Shown here one piece after another: positions 53,089 through 62,331 of a stretch of DNA of 64,000 nucleotides (its first letter is position 1; each line of letters begins with the position of its first letter). The position numbers were made by a program, and so were the translations under genes. The notes below the pieces were generated by a model. The model was not told the DNA's origin. It worked only from the letters and a program-made list of their open reading frames with translations, and made no database searches. This stretch comes from an uncultured Allomuricauda sp. (lineage in GTDB: Bacteria; Bacteroidota; Bacteroidia; Flavobacteriales; Flavobacteriaceae). The DNA lies in NCBI RefSeq assembly GCF_947258355.1, contig NZ_CAMYIC010000059.1, positions 1 to 64,000 of the forward strand, written 5' to 3'.

Positions 53089-54375
53089 CTATTTGCTTCT
53101 GTCCAAATAATCCAATGCGATTTCAGTCATGGCTTTTACCCCTAACTGAAGACCACTATCATCAATCTTGAAATCAGGCGTATGGTGCGGAAAATGCTCA
53201 TCAGGACCGGCATTTGGGTCTTTTCCACCTAAAATGTAAAAGAAACCAGGTATTTTCTCTTGATAGAATGAGAAATCCTCTGCACCTGTAATAGCTTTGA
53301 TTAAATGTACGTTTTCAGACCCTGCGACTTCTTGCAAACTTGGCAAGGATGCTGCGGTCAAATCAGGATCGTTATAGGTAATTGGTACACCTTTGGCAAT
53401 TTCCACGGTAGCTTCGGCACGGTAGGCCTTGGCAATGGTTTCCGCCATTTCTTTCATCCTGTCGTTTACTTGCTTTTGCATATCATAGTCCAAAGTACGG
53501 ATGGTTCCTATAAGTTCAGCACTTTCTGGAATGATGTTGTTACGAACACCTCCTGTTATTTTTCCAACGGTAATCACAGCGGCTTCCTTGGTCAGTTCCA
53601 ATTCGCGACTGATGATGGATTGGTAGCCATCCACAATTTTGGAAGCAACATAAATTGGGTCTATTCCTCCCCAAGGTTGCGAACCGTGGGATTGTTTTCC
53701 TTTGATCTTTACCACAAAACGTTGTGCCGCTGCCAAGGCTCCACCTGGTTTGTAGGCAATATGCCCAACGGGTAAGTAGGAACCAATGTGAAGTCCATAA
53801 ATGGCATCCACTTTAGGATTATCCAATACACCTTCTTTCACCATAAGTTCAGCACCACCTTCTTCTCCCGGAGGCGCTCCTTCTTCAGCAGGCTGGAATA
53901 TGAATTTTACGGTACCGTGGATTTTATCCTTGTTTTTTGCCAAAACTTCTGCAGTTCCCATCATAATGGCAATGTGCGTGTCGTGTCCGCAAGCGTGCAT
54001 AACCCCGACTTCCTGCCCCAAATATTCAGATTTGACTTCGGATTTGAAAGGAAGGTCATTTCGCTCAGTAACTGGAAGTGCATCGATATCAGCTCTTAAC
54101 GCAACAACTTTGCCTGGGTGGTCGCCTTTTAAAAGTCCTACCACACCTGTGTGGGCAACACCGGTCTGTACTTCAATCCCCAATGATTTGAGGTGGGCAG
54201 CAATTTTTTCGGCAGTCTTGAACTCACGGTTACTGAGCTCTGGGTTTTGGTGCATATCGCGTCGCCATTCGATCACTTTGGATTCGACTGCGGCGATGTC
54301 TTTTTTGAGCCCATGGTCCTGGGCATACATGGTTAAACTTGCAGAACATAGTGCAAGTGCTAAAAGTTTCTTCAT
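53089..54375 (-). CDS. M20D amidohydrolase (N-acyl-amino-acid/IAA-amino-acid hydrolase-like), secreted
   Basis: A 428-residue protein with a signal peptide (LLALALCSASLTMYAQ). M20D signatures: WRRDMHQNPELSNREF near 38-53, the metal-binding MHACGHDTHIAIMMG near 126-140, FQPAEEGAPPGEEGGAELM near 161-179 with the catalytic Glu, and HGSQPWGGIDPI near 234-245. The last ligand is in HHTPDFKID near the C-terminus. The family cleaves N-acyl or peptide bonds, for example in N-acetyl amino acids or hippurate. A periplasmic place is unusual for textbook members but common in this phylum. Confidence 0.92.
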   Translation of the reverse strand: MKKLLALALCSASLTMYAQDHGLKKDIAAVESKVIEWRRDMHQNPELSNREFKTAEKIAAHLKSLGIEVQTGVAHTGVVGLLKGDHPGKVVALRADIDALPVTERNDLPFKSEVKSEYLGQEVGVMHACGHDTHIAIMMGTAEVLAKNKDKIHGTVKFIFQPAEEGAPPGEEGGAELMVKEGVLDNPKVDAIYGLHIGSYLPVGHIAYKPGGALAAAQRFVVKIKGKQSHGSQPWGGIDPIYVASKIVDGYQSIISRELELTKEAAVITVGKITGGVRNNIIPESAELIGTIRTLDYDMQKQVNDRMKEMAETIAKAYRAEATVEIAKGVPITYNDPDLTAASLPSLQEVAGSENVHLIKAITGAEDFSFYQEKIPGFFYILGGKDPNAGPDEHFPHHTPDFKIDDSGLQLGVKAMTEIALDYLDRSK

Positions 54376-54391
54376 AATTGAGTTAGTTGGT

Positions 54392-54931
54392 TTATAATTT
54401 AATAGGACGGTATCCTTGGTTCTGTAATTGAATGTTGGCTGTCATCGCAGAGAGGGCAATCTTTACTCCTGGAACCAAATCTTCTTTTGGAAGATCTCGT
54501 GTTTTGGATGATTGTCCACATAATATAATTTCCACACCGGCATCCAATAATTGCTCAACAAGTTCCCTGTTTGGGTTGGCAACTTTATACCGTTCTTTGT
54601 GGGCCTCGTCTGTGAGCAAGTTTCTGGCTGCGGTTCCATGCACTATAAGTGCAACTTTTATCTGAGATGCCGGTATACCGCTTTGGGCGTGCATGTTTAA
54701 GAAACGTGCCACCGTATTTAAGTTTCTATTGAGTTCGGTATCGGATTTTGGTCCATCCTTAACATCAAAGACAACTTTGAACTCTTGAGAGGTATCCGTT
54801 TTGAAATCAGGGTTTTCTATAGCCCAAACTTGACCGTATCCTTCTACCACGGGACCAGATTTTTTTTCTTGGGAAATACCAGAAAATGTCATAAAAATTA
54901 AAAGAAATAGGGGGAAGTGTTGAAAATTCAT
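54392..54931 (-). CDS. Secreted DsrE-like protein
   Basis: A 179-residue protein from the ATG at 54931; a TTG two codons earlier is less likely. The N-terminus MNFQHFPLFLLIFMTFSGIS is a signal peptide. The rest has the DsrE/DsrF-like alternation: FKVVFDVKDGP, LNTVARFLNMHAQSGIP, IKVALIVHG and VEIILCGQSS, with a single cysteine in LCGQS. Cytoplasmic DsrE proteins carry sulfur on a cysteine. This branch is periplasmic and unassigned. It lies 16 bases upstream of the M20D gene and is probably co-transcribed with it. Confidence 0.82.
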   Translation of the reverse strand: MNFQHFPLFLLIFMTFSGISQEKKSGPVVEGYGQVWAIENPDFKTDTSQEFKVVFDVKDGPKSDTELNRNLNTVARFLNMHAQSGIPASQIKVALIVHGTAARNLLTDEAHKERYKVANPNRELVEQLLDAGVEIILCGQSSKTRDLPKEDLVPGVKIALSAMTANIQLQNQGYRPIKL

Positions 54932-55032
54932 CAGCAATATTAATTGAGGGCCTAAATATATTTAAAAAACTAGTCAAATCCGATAGCGGTGTTTATAAAA
55001 AGTGAAAGCTTGATTTTAGCAAAAGGTCAATA

Positions 55033-57402
55033 ATGGCTAATTTCACGTCTACTTTTAAAAGCTTCTGGCCCTTGAGTTATTTTTTAGATGAATTGAATGA
55101 TGCGCAGCGCGCCCCAGTGCTGCATAAGGATGGACCTTTAATGGTTATTGCTGGCGCAGGTTCGGGCAAGACCCGTGTGCTCACCTATAGGATTGCCCAT
55201 TTGATGGAGCAAGGGGTGGATTCCTTTAATATTCTTGCTCTTACATTTACCAACAAGGCAGCGCGGGAGATGAAAAAACGTATTGCCACTATTGCTGGTT
55301 CTTCCGAAACCAAGAATCTATGGATGGGTACGTTCCACTCCGTTTTTGCCAAACTGCTTCGTTTTGATGGGGATAAACTGGGCTATCCGAGCAATTTTAC
55401 CATATACGACACCCAAGATTCGCAACGTCTGATCGCTGCAATTATCAAAGAAATGGGCTTGGACAAGGATGTGTACAAGTACAAGCAGGTTCAGAATCGA
55501 ATTTCATCTTACAAAAACAGTCTGATTACTGTAAAGGCATACTTTCAGAATCCAGAGTTGATGGAGGCGGATGCCATGGCCAAACGCCCACGATTGGGGG
55601 AGATCTATCAAAATTATGTAGACCGATGCTTTAAAGCTGGCGCTATGGATTTTGATGATCTTTTGTTGCGTACCAATGAATTATTGACCCGTTTTCCAGA
55701 GGTGTTGATGAAATATCAGGATCGTTTTCGATATATTTTGGTAGATGAGTACCAAGATACCAACCATTCGCAGTACTTGATTGTGAAAGCATTGTCGGAT
55801 AGGTATCAGAATATTTGTGTGGTGGGGGATGATGCGCAGAGTATTTATTCCTTCCGCGGAGCGAATATTAGTAATATCCTCAACTTTCAGAGGGATTATG
55901 ATGATGTAGCGGTTTATCGATTGGAACAGAACTATCGTTCCACCAAAAACATTGTAAATGCTGCCAATTCCATCATTGCCAACAACAAAAACCAGTTGGA
56001 GAAAAATGTATGGACCTCCAATGATGATGGAGGGCTTATAAAAATACACCGTAGTGTTACTGATGCAGAGGAAGGACGTTATGTGGCAGGCTCCATTTTT
56101 GAGAACAAGATGCAGCATCAGATGCAAAACGGGGATTTTGCCGTGTTGTACCGTACCAACTCACAATCTCGTGCCATTGAGGACGCCTTGCGCAAACGAG
56201 ACATTCCATATCGTATTTTTGGGGGATTATCCTTCTATCAACGTAAAGAGATCAAAGATGTATTGGCTTATTTGCGATTGATCATCAATCCAAAGGATGA
56301 AGAAGCGCTAAAGCGGGTCATTAATTTTCCAACCAGGGGAATAGGGCAGACCACTGTCGATAAACTTATTGTGGCCGCCAATCATTACGGGCGTTCCATT
56401 TACGAGGTTATGGACAATTTGGACAAACTCAACCTGAACATTAACGCGGGAACCAAGCGCAAGTTGAAGGATTTTGTTACCATGATCAAGAGTTTCCAGA
56501 TCATGAACGAGGGTTCTGATGCTTTTACCTTGGCAGAGCACGTGGCCAAAAAAACTGGGTTGTTGTTGGAGTTCAAAAAAGATGGTACTCCGGAAGGAAT
56601 TGCCAAAATGGAGAACATTGAGGAACTATTGAACGGTATCAAGGACTTTGTGGAAGGGCAAAAAGAAATTGCTGATGCCACGGGAAGTTTGACAGAGTTT
56701 TTGGAAGACGTAGCGCTTGCTACCGATATGGACAAGGATATCGAAGATGATGACCGGGTAGCCCTTATGACCATTCATTTGGCCAAAGGACTGGAGTTCC
56801 CTTACGTGTACATTGTGGGGATGGAAGAGGATTTGTTTCCGTCTGCCATGAGCATGAACACACGAAGTGAGTTGGAGGAGGAGCGGAGACTGTTCTACGT
56901 TGCCCTTACCCGTGCGGAAAAACAAGCATTTCTTACTTACACCCAAAACAGGTATCGCTGGGGTAAACTGATCGATGCTGAACCCAGTCGTTTTTTGGAG
57001 GAGATAGAGGAGCAATATGTGGAGAATCTGACCCCTGTGAATGACGGCTATCGCTATAAGTCCATGATCGACAAGAACATTTTTGGCGAGGTGGACAAAA
57101 GCAAGTTACGGCAGGTGAAGCCCAAGAACGGTACGCCACCAAGTGTGCAAAAACCGAACGAAAACCAATTGCGCAAACTACGGAAACTAAAACCAGAAAT
57201 ATCCTCTCCCGCCAAGGCTATGGATTTGGACCCTGGCTTGGTTACCGGGGCCCGAGTTAACCATACCCGATTTGGAAGGGGTAAAATCCTCAATATTGAA
57301 GGTGTGGGTAACGATAGAAAAGCTGAAATCCATTTTGATCAAGGTGGTATCAAAAAACTATTGCTCCGTTTCGCCAAACTTGAGGTTTTGGACAATGCCT
57401 AA
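55033..57402 (+). CDS. UvrD/PcrA-type superfamily 1 DNA helicase
   Basis: A 789-residue SF1A helicase. Motif I GAGSGKTR is near 40-47, motif Ia LTFTNKAAREMKKR near 75-88, motif II VDEYQDTNHSQ near 237-247, motif III VVGDDAQSIYSFRGA near 259-273 and motif VI LFYVALTRAEK near 622-632. The C-terminal tail ends in a Tudor-like segment (VNHTRFGRGKILNIEG) that binds RNA polymerase in PcrA. It unwinds DNA in repair and at transcription-replication conflicts. Homology begins at LSYFLDELNDAQR, so the in-frame TTG at 55072 is an alternative start. Confidence 0.95.
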   Translation: MANFTSTFKSFWPLSYFLDELNDAQRAPVLHKDGPLMVIAGAGSGKTRVLTYRIAHLMEQGVDSFNILALTFTNKAAREMKKRIATIAGSSETKNLWMGTFHSVFAKLLRFDGDKLGYPSNFTIYDTQDSQRLIAAIIKEMGLDKDVYKYKQVQNRISSYKNSLITVKAYFQNPELMEADAMAKRPRLGEIYQNYVDRCFKAGAMDFDDLLLRTNELLTRFPEVLMKYQDRFRYILVDEYQDTNHSQYLIVKALSDRYQNICVVGDDAQSIYSFRGANISNILNFQRDYDDVAVYRLEQNYRSTKNIVNAANSIIANNKNQLEKNVWTSNDDGGLIKIHRSVTDAEEGRYVAGSIFENKMQHQMQNGDFAVLYRTNSQSRAIEDALRKRDIPYRIFGGLSFYQRKEIKDVLAYLRLIINPKDEEALKRVINFPTRGIGQTTVDKLIVAANHYGRSIYEVMDNLDKLNLNINAGTKRKLKDFVTMIKSFQIMNEGSDAFTLAEHVAKKTGLLLEFKKDGTPEGIAKMENIEELLNGIKDFVEGQKEIADATGSLTEFLEDVALATDMDKDIEDDDRVALMTIHLAKGLEFPYVYIVGMEEDLFPSAMSMNTRSELEEERRLFYVALTRAEKQAFLTYTQNRYRWGKLIDAEPSRFLEEIEEQYVENLTPVNDGYRYKSMIDKNIFGEVDKSKLRQVKPKNGTPPSVQKPNENQLRKLRKLKPEISSPAKAMDLDPGLVTGARVNHTRFGRGKILNIEGVGNDRKAEIHFDQGGIKKLLLRFAKLEVLDNA

Positions 57403-57548
57403 ATCAAATTTTCACTTTCTGATAATGAAACCATCACTGGTTTGGGGAATTTCCAATTAATTATTTGAACCTGGTTCGAGTGGTTTAAAATGCTTAAATT
57501 CAGAGCTAGTATTTTGAATTTTTAGACCAAACCAACCAACCTATCCCT

Positions 57549-59765
57549 ATGAAGAATTTCTTTCTTAAACCTGTTTTTTTAGCAGTTGCCATTCTTGTTG
57601 TCACACTTTTTGGAGTGGCAGGCTATCATTACGCTATCGGTTATCCTGCTTGGGTTACCATGGTTGCAGGTATTGTACTGGGTATTATCCTGATTATACT
57701 ATTGAAATTACTGCTTACCTGGTTAATGCCTCTGATAAAAAGGATACCTATACCTCTTGTCACCTCAATTTTGGGCGGCTTTTTTGCCCTTTATATTATG
57801 CGTATGTATGCCTTTAGGTGGCCATCCATTCTGTTTTATAGCCTTGCATTGTTCGGTTTTATTTGTTTGGTTTTGCTCGCCTTGGGGATTTGGCAAATCA
57901 TCAGAAAGAAAAACACGGGAACCGGAAGTATTCTTGTTGTTTTAGGAGTCGTGCTGATGGTTTTTGGGTTTTATGGATTCAATGCTTTGGATGGAGACCC
58001 TTATATGGATACATCTATTGTAGAGGAGGTCACTGACGTAACAACGTTGAGCGAAATGGGTGTCGATGACCCATCAACAAAAGGTAATTTCGAGGTAGAG
58101 GTTTTTACCTACGGGAGCGGGACCGACGAAAAGCGAGAAGAATATGCCGATGGGGCAAAAATAAAAACACCCACCGTGGATGCATCCCGAATGTTACCTG
58201 ATTGGAAGGGAAAAAAGAAAAAATGGCGTGAAAAATATTGGGGCTTTGGGGTGGACAGTTTTCCGTTGAATGCCCGCGTGTACATGCCCAAAGGTTCAGG
58301 TCCTTTCCCTATGGTAATGATGGTACATGGAAACCATAGCATGCTCGATTATTCTGATGGGGGGTATGCTTATTTGGGCGAAATGCTTGCCAGTAGGGGA
58401 ATTATTGGTGTTTCGGTGGATGAAAATTTCATCAATGGACACTGGTCAGGTGATTTTATGGGAAAGGAAATGCCCACTCGTGGATGGTTGTTGCTCAAAC
58501 ATTTGGAACAATGGAATAAATGGAATCAAGACGGCAATTCCGAATTAGCTGGTAAAGTGGACATGGACAACATTGTTCTTGTAGGGCATTCCAGAGGAGG
58601 GGAGGCCGTATCCATAGCCGCAGCTTTCAATAAATTGGATAGATTCCCGGATAACGGTAATGAAAAGTTTGATTTTGGTTTTGGCATCAAAGGCATCATT
58701 ACCATTGCACCTACGGATTATCGGTACAATAGGGAAATCAGCCTTGAGGATATCAACTATTTATCCATTCAAGGTGCCTACGATTCCGACGAAACCAGTT
58801 TTTGGGGGATGCGTCCATACCATCGTTTACAATTTTCTGAAGATTTTGATGGTTTTAAGGCAGGTTTGTATATGAACCATGCGAATCACGGGCAGTTTAA
58901 CTCTACATGGGGACGCTCGGATTTTGGTGCACCCATGAAATGGCTGCTGAACCTTGAACCGTTGGTGACTGGGGAAGAACAGCGTCAAGTAGCCAAGATA
59001 TATGTGAGCGCTTTTGCCGAGGCTGTGTTGAAAGGGAACAAAGTTTATCAGCCCATGTTCAAAAATGTGGATTTGGTTGGTGATTGGCTGCCCAAGGAAG
59101 ATTACAGGAGTCAGTACAGCGATATGTATAAAAATGTACTGGTAAATTTTGAAGGAGATATGGATGTGACCAAAGCATCTAATGGAATACAACTGTTCGC
59201 CAACAATTTTAAGGTCTGGAGAGAAACTGAATTAGAGGCCAGGGATGGTGGTAGTCAACAAAACAATGCTTTGGTGCTGGGTTGGAGCCATGGCAAAAAG
59301 GTGAAACAAGATTCTATACCAATTTATAAGATTGCATTGCCGGACACTTTAAAGAATTTTGGAATAGCCGATACAATAGCTTTCTCTTTGGCTATGGGAG
59401 ATGTTTCTGAATTGGAATTGAAAAATGGGAAAGAAAAGATTGAAAAACCAAGGATAGGATTCAACTTCAGCATTGCGCTTAAGGATAGTATTGGTAACAC
59501 GGCTTCTGTTGAAATAGCCGAGACCAATCAATTGCCGGGAACTATAAAGACCAAATTCACCAAGTTTAAGTTTTTGGACAAGGATATGATTGGAAAGAAT
59601 TCCGAAATCCAACTAAAGAGTTGTTACATTCCCATGTCTTCCTTCTTGACGCAGAATGATAGCCTTAGATTGGATAAATTAAAAAACATTACTCTGGTTT
59701 TTGACAAGGACACCTTGGGCGTTGTTATTTTAGATGATATTGGATTTTACAGAAAGGAAGAATAA
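57549..59765 (+). CDS. Alpha/beta hydrolase with N-terminal four-helix membrane module
   Basis: A 738-residue protein. The first 135 residues hold about four membrane helices, followed by a linker rich in acidic residues and then a hydrolase domain. MVMMVHGNHSMLDYSDGGY near 256-274 resembles the oxyanion strand, and VGHSRGGEAVSIAAAF near 344-359 carries the nucleophile Ser in GHSRGG. A likely catalytic His is in MNHANHGQFN near 442-451. The C-terminal third is beta-rich. Its closest known relatives are chlorophyllase/dienelactone hydrolase-like esterases. The substrate is unknown, and the catalytic part should face the periplasm or outside. Confidence 0.82.
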   Translation: MKNFFLKPVFLAVAILVVTLFGVAGYHYAIGYPAWVTMVAGIVLGIILIILLKLLLTWLMPLIKRIPIPLVTSILGGFFALYIMRMYAFRWPSILFYSLALFGFICLVLLALGIWQIIRKKNTGTGSILVVLGVVLMVFGFYGFNALDGDPYMDTSIVEEVTDVTTLSEMGVDDPSTKGNFEVEVFTYGSGTDEKREEYADGAKIKTPTVDASRMLPDWKGKKKKWREKYWGFGVDSFPLNARVYMPKGSGPFPMVMMVHGNHSMLDYSDGGYAYLGEMLASRGIIGVSVDENFINGHWSGDFMGKEMPTRGWLLLKHLEQWNKWNQDGNSELAGKVDMDNIVLVGHSRGGEAVSIAAAFNKLDRFPDNGNEKFDFGFGIKGIITIAPTDYRYNREISLEDINYLSIQGAYDSDETSFWGMRPYHRLQFSEDFDGFKAGLYMNHANHGQFNSTWGRSDFGAPMKWLLNLEPLVTGEEQRQVAKIYVSAFAEAVLKGNKVYQPMFKNVDLVGDWLPKEDYRSQYSDMYKNVLVNFEGDMDVTKASNGIQLFANNFKVWRETELEARDGGSQQNNALVLGWSHGKKVKQDSIPIYKIALPDTLKNFGIADTIAFSLAMGDVSELELKNGKEKIEKPRIGFNFSIALKDSIGNTASVEIAETNQLPGTIKTKFTKFKFLDKDMIGKNSEIQLKSCYIPMSSFLTQNDSLRLDKLKNITLVFDKDTLGVVILDDIGFYRKEE

Positions 59766-59805
59766 TTAATGAGATAGTGTTTTTTATTCTTTGTTGGATT
59801 TCATT

Positions 59806-60456
59806 TCAATGCGATGTTATGGAGTCGGTTTCTTTTTCAATGGCAGATATTGCATACCTATTATTACCCCTCTTGGATAACCGCACTTCTGATTGCATTA
59901 AAACTCCATTGATTATGGTATAACCTTTTGTTACTGTTGTATTTTGTTTGGTTGCTTTGGTGGAAAGCAGGTAGATAGTCTTATTTGAATCAAGCTTTTC
60001 TAAAGCGATTTGCTCATAAATCATAGGTTTTCCATAAAGTGAAGAGGCCACTAATTTATCACCGGATATATAAAGAGCTATATTCTTGATGCTATGGCCT
60101 AAACAATCCATTTTTGTTTGCCAAGAAAAAACACCCAACAGTTCATCCTCAGATACCAAAAAACCGATCTTGTGTTTATCTCCATTAAAAACACTTAACA
60201 ATTCATTGAATTCTTTTGGCGACTTTATCCCCTCAACTATGCCACGTATTTTTTCGTTAAGGGTTACTATCTCATCCAAATTGTTGCAATCTTCTGATTC
60301 CAAACTGTTTAGTTGAGTCAATAAAGTGTCCAATTCGGCCAAAGTGTCCTTAGCATCAAATTGATTGAGCTGTTTATTATTGGAATTATTGCAGCTAGGT
60401 AATTGTAAAAGAGCACTAAAGCCCATAAAAAGGAAAATGATTGTTTTTGATCTCAT
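59806..60456 (-). CDS. Hypothetical lipoprotein
   Basis: A 216-residue protein with a lipoprotein signal: hydrophobic IIFLFMGFSALLQ and the lipobox LPSC with Cys22. It is followed by an Asn/Asp-rich start, a helical part (LAELDTLLTQLNSLESED) and a beta-rich remainder (HKIGFLVSEDELLGVFSW and YTIINGVLMQSEVRL). No family is recognised. It is convergent with the alpha/beta hydrolase gene, and the upstream 230 bases to the Sua5 gene hold no supported gene. Confidence 0.7.
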   Translation of the reverse strand: MRSKTIIFLFMGFSALLQLPSCNNSNNKQLNQFDAKDTLAELDTLLTQLNSLESEDCNNLDEIVTLNEKIRGIVEGIKSPKEFNELLSVFNGDKHKIGFLVSEDELLGVFSWQTKMDCLGHSIKNIALYISGDKLVASSLYGKPMIYEQIALEKLDSNKTIYLLSTKATKQNTTVTKGYTIINGVLMQSEVRLSKRGNNRYAISAIEKETDSITSH

Positions 60457-60638
60457 AAGAACTGAAGTTTTATTAAAGTTGGGGTATTTATGTCATTGCC
60501 AATGGTCAAAATCAACCAAACCCCCATATGGATTGATGAATGGCCCATTTCCCTTTATGGGGATTTTAAGGTATAGGTTGATTTTATTGAAACTTAATAC
60601 ACTGATGGAGACACAATACGTTTAGCTCCAATATGTAG

Positions 60639-60646
60639 TATCTTTG
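60639..60646 (+). promoter_or_regulatory. -7 box of the Sua5-type gene promoter
   Basis: TATCTTTG matches TAnnTTTG exactly, 42 bases before the ATG at 60689. It overlaps the TTG at 60644 that would give a longer protein, which argues for the ATG as the true start. Confidence 0.5.
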
Positions 60647-60688
60647 TTATTGATTTCTTTTAAATCAGGAATAGTTTTTATAGAACCA

Positions 60689-61309
60689 ATGGCTGAGCTG
60701 ATAAAACTTTACGAAGAGAATCCAAATCCCAAACAGGTTGAAAAAGTTGTCAACGTGTTGAGGAAAGGTGGACTTGTAATTTATCCTACCGATACCGTAT
60801 ATGGTCTAGGTTGTGATATCACAAATTCCAAAGCGCTACAGCGAATAGCCCGTATTAAAGGTGTTAAGTTGGAGAAGGCCAATTGGTCCTTTATTTGTGC
60901 CGACCTAAGTAATTTATCTGATTATGTAAGGCAGATTGACAGTTCAACTTTTAAAATATTGAAGCGGACTTTACCCGGCCCTTATACATTTATCCTCCCA
61001 GGCAACAATAACCTGCCCAAAGATTTTAAGAAAAAGAAGACAGTGGGTATTCGTGTTCCGGATAATGCAATAGCCAGGGCTTTGGTGTCAGAATTGGGAC
61101 ACCCCATTGTATCCACATCCATTCGTGATGACGATGATGTTTTGGAGTATACTACAGACCCAGAACTTATTTTTGAAAAATGGCAGAACCTTGTTGATAT
61201 TGTAATTGATGGCGGATATGGTGATAATGTGGCTTCTACGGTTATCGACCTATCGGGTGATGAGCCCGAAGTAATACGGGAAGGAAAAGGAAGTCTGGAG
61301 ATATACTAA
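60689..61309 (+). CDS. L-threonylcarbamoyladenylate synthase (Sua5/YciO/YrdC family)
   Basis: A 206-residue protein from the ATG at 60689. The YrdC fold signature includes KGGLVIYPTDTVYGLGCD near 27-44, KANWSFICADLSNLSDYV near 66-83 (KxR-type substrate site partly changed), LPGPYTFILPG near 101-111 and GIRVPDNAIARAL near 126-138. YrdC makes threonylcarbamoyl-AMP for the t6A37 modification of tRNAs; the YciO branch is close, and its role is less clear. The SxN motif of TsaC is not obvious to me, so a YciO-like protein is possible. Confidence 0.82.
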   Translation: MAELIKLYEENPNPKQVEKVVNVLRKGGLVIYPTDTVYGLGCDITNSKALQRIARIKGVKLEKANWSFICADLSNLSDYVRQIDSSTFKILKRTLPGPYTFILPGNNNLPKDFKKKKTVGIRVPDNAIARALVSELGHPIVSTSIRDDDDVLEYTTDPELIFEKWQNLVDIVIDGGYGDNVASTVIDLSGDEPEVIREGKGSLEIY

Positions 61310-61313
61310 TAAA

Positions 61314-61338
61314 AAAAGCGGCCTTTTAGGCCGCTTTT
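61314..61338. terminator. Bidirectional terminator between the Sua5-type gene and ompA
   Basis: AAAAGCGGCC (61314-61323) and GGCCGCTTTT (61329-61338) form a perfect 10-base stem across the loop TTTTA, with an A run before and a T-rich stretch after. It serves both convergent genes. Confidence 0.9.
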
Positions 61339-61362
61339 CTATTTTTAAGCTAAAGCTTATTC

Positions 61363-62235
61363 TTATTTTCCAGTACCTCCGATGGCAGGATCTTTCATGC
61401 CTTCTTCAATCATGTTGTAAAACTGATCGATTTTTGGAAGTACAACGATTCTTGTTCTTCTGTTTTTAGCTCTATTGGCAGAAGTATCGTTATCAACAAG
61501 TGGTACGTAGTAGCTACGTCCAGCTGCTGTCATTCTAGCAGGATCTACACCAAAATCGTTCTGCAGAATTCTCACAACAGATGTTGCTCTTTTGGCACTA
61601 AGGTCCCAGTTGTCCAACAGAACACCGCTTCTGTAAGGCACGTTATCGGTATGTCCTTCTACCATAAACTCAAAGTCAGGCTTGTTGTTTACCACTTTGG
61701 CCACTTTTCCAAGTACTTCTTTCGCTGCACTTGTTACGTTGTAGCTTCCGCTTCTAAACAATAATTTATCGGAAATGGATACGAATACAACACCTTTTTC
61801 AACACTGATTTCGATGTCTTCGTCATCCAAGTTGCCCAACACACCTTTAAGGCTCTGTACCAAAGCAAGGTTTACAGAGTCTCTGCGTGTAACGGCATCT
61901 TGTAATTTTCTGATGGTAAGGTCTTTTTCACGAAGACTTTCCAATGATTTCTCAAGGTTTTCAGCACCTTTTGTGGTAAGCGTTGTCAAGTTGCCCATAT
62001 TGTTAATGAGCTCTTGGTTGTTCGCTTTTAGGAATGCGTTTTGATCTTCGAGGGTTTTCAACCTGGAATCTGCAGTTGCTTTTTCTTCCAAGCAATCGTT
62101 CAATTTAACGGTTGCAGAGTTCAATAGATCTTGGGTTTCTTTGTGTTTGGCCTCCAGTTCGGCATATTTCTTCTGCGATACGCAAGAAGATAAAAGAACT
62201 GTCATTGCCAATGTTCCTAGAAAAACTTTTTTCAT
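61363..62235 (-). CDS. OmpA-family lipoprotein with N-terminal coiled coil
   Basis: A 290-residue protein with a lipobox (LLSSC, Cys18), a long coiled coil (about 23-125) and a C-terminal OmpA peptidoglycan-binding domain. The strand-helix start is LLFRSGSYNVTSAAKEVLGK, then MVEGHTDNVPYRSG near 190-203, then NWDLSAKRATSVVRIL near 207-222, which holds the Asp and Arg that grip meso-diaminopimelate. AAGRSYYVPLVDND and RAKNRRTRIVVLPK close the domain. It ties the outer membrane to the wall. A degenerate relative is at 50612-51385. Confidence 0.92.
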   Translation of the reverse strand: MKKVFLGTLAMTVLLSSCVSQKKYAELEAKHKETQDLLNSATVKLNDCLEEKATADSRLKTLEDQNAFLKANNQELINNMGNLTTLTTKGAENLEKSLESLREKDLTIRKLQDAVTRRDSVNLALVQSLKGVLGNLDDEDIEISVEKGVVFVSISDKLLFRSGSYNVTSAAKEVLGKVAKVVNNKPDFEFMVEGHTDNVPYRSGVLLDNWDLSAKRATSVVRILQNDFGVDPARMTAAGRSYYVPLVDNDTSANRAKNRRTRIVVLPKIDQFYNMIEEGMKDPAIGGTGK

Positions 62236-62290
62236 AGTTCAGAGTATAATTTAAGGATTGTTAGATTTATCAAATGTTAAAAAACTACAC

Positions 62291-62298
62291 CAAAATTA
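62291..62298 (-). promoter_or_regulatory. -7 box of the ompA promoter
   Basis: The minus-strand reading is TAATTTTG, an exact TAnnTTTG match, 56 bases before the ATG at 62235. Confidence 0.4.
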
Positions 62299-62331
62299 GA
62301 TAAAAAGCAAGGTACCTATATTTCGGCTTCG

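Noticed and set aside
60514..60602. A short ATG frame in the gap before the Sua5-type gene
   Set aside because: No recognisable features, no promoter box before it and no sign of coding bias.
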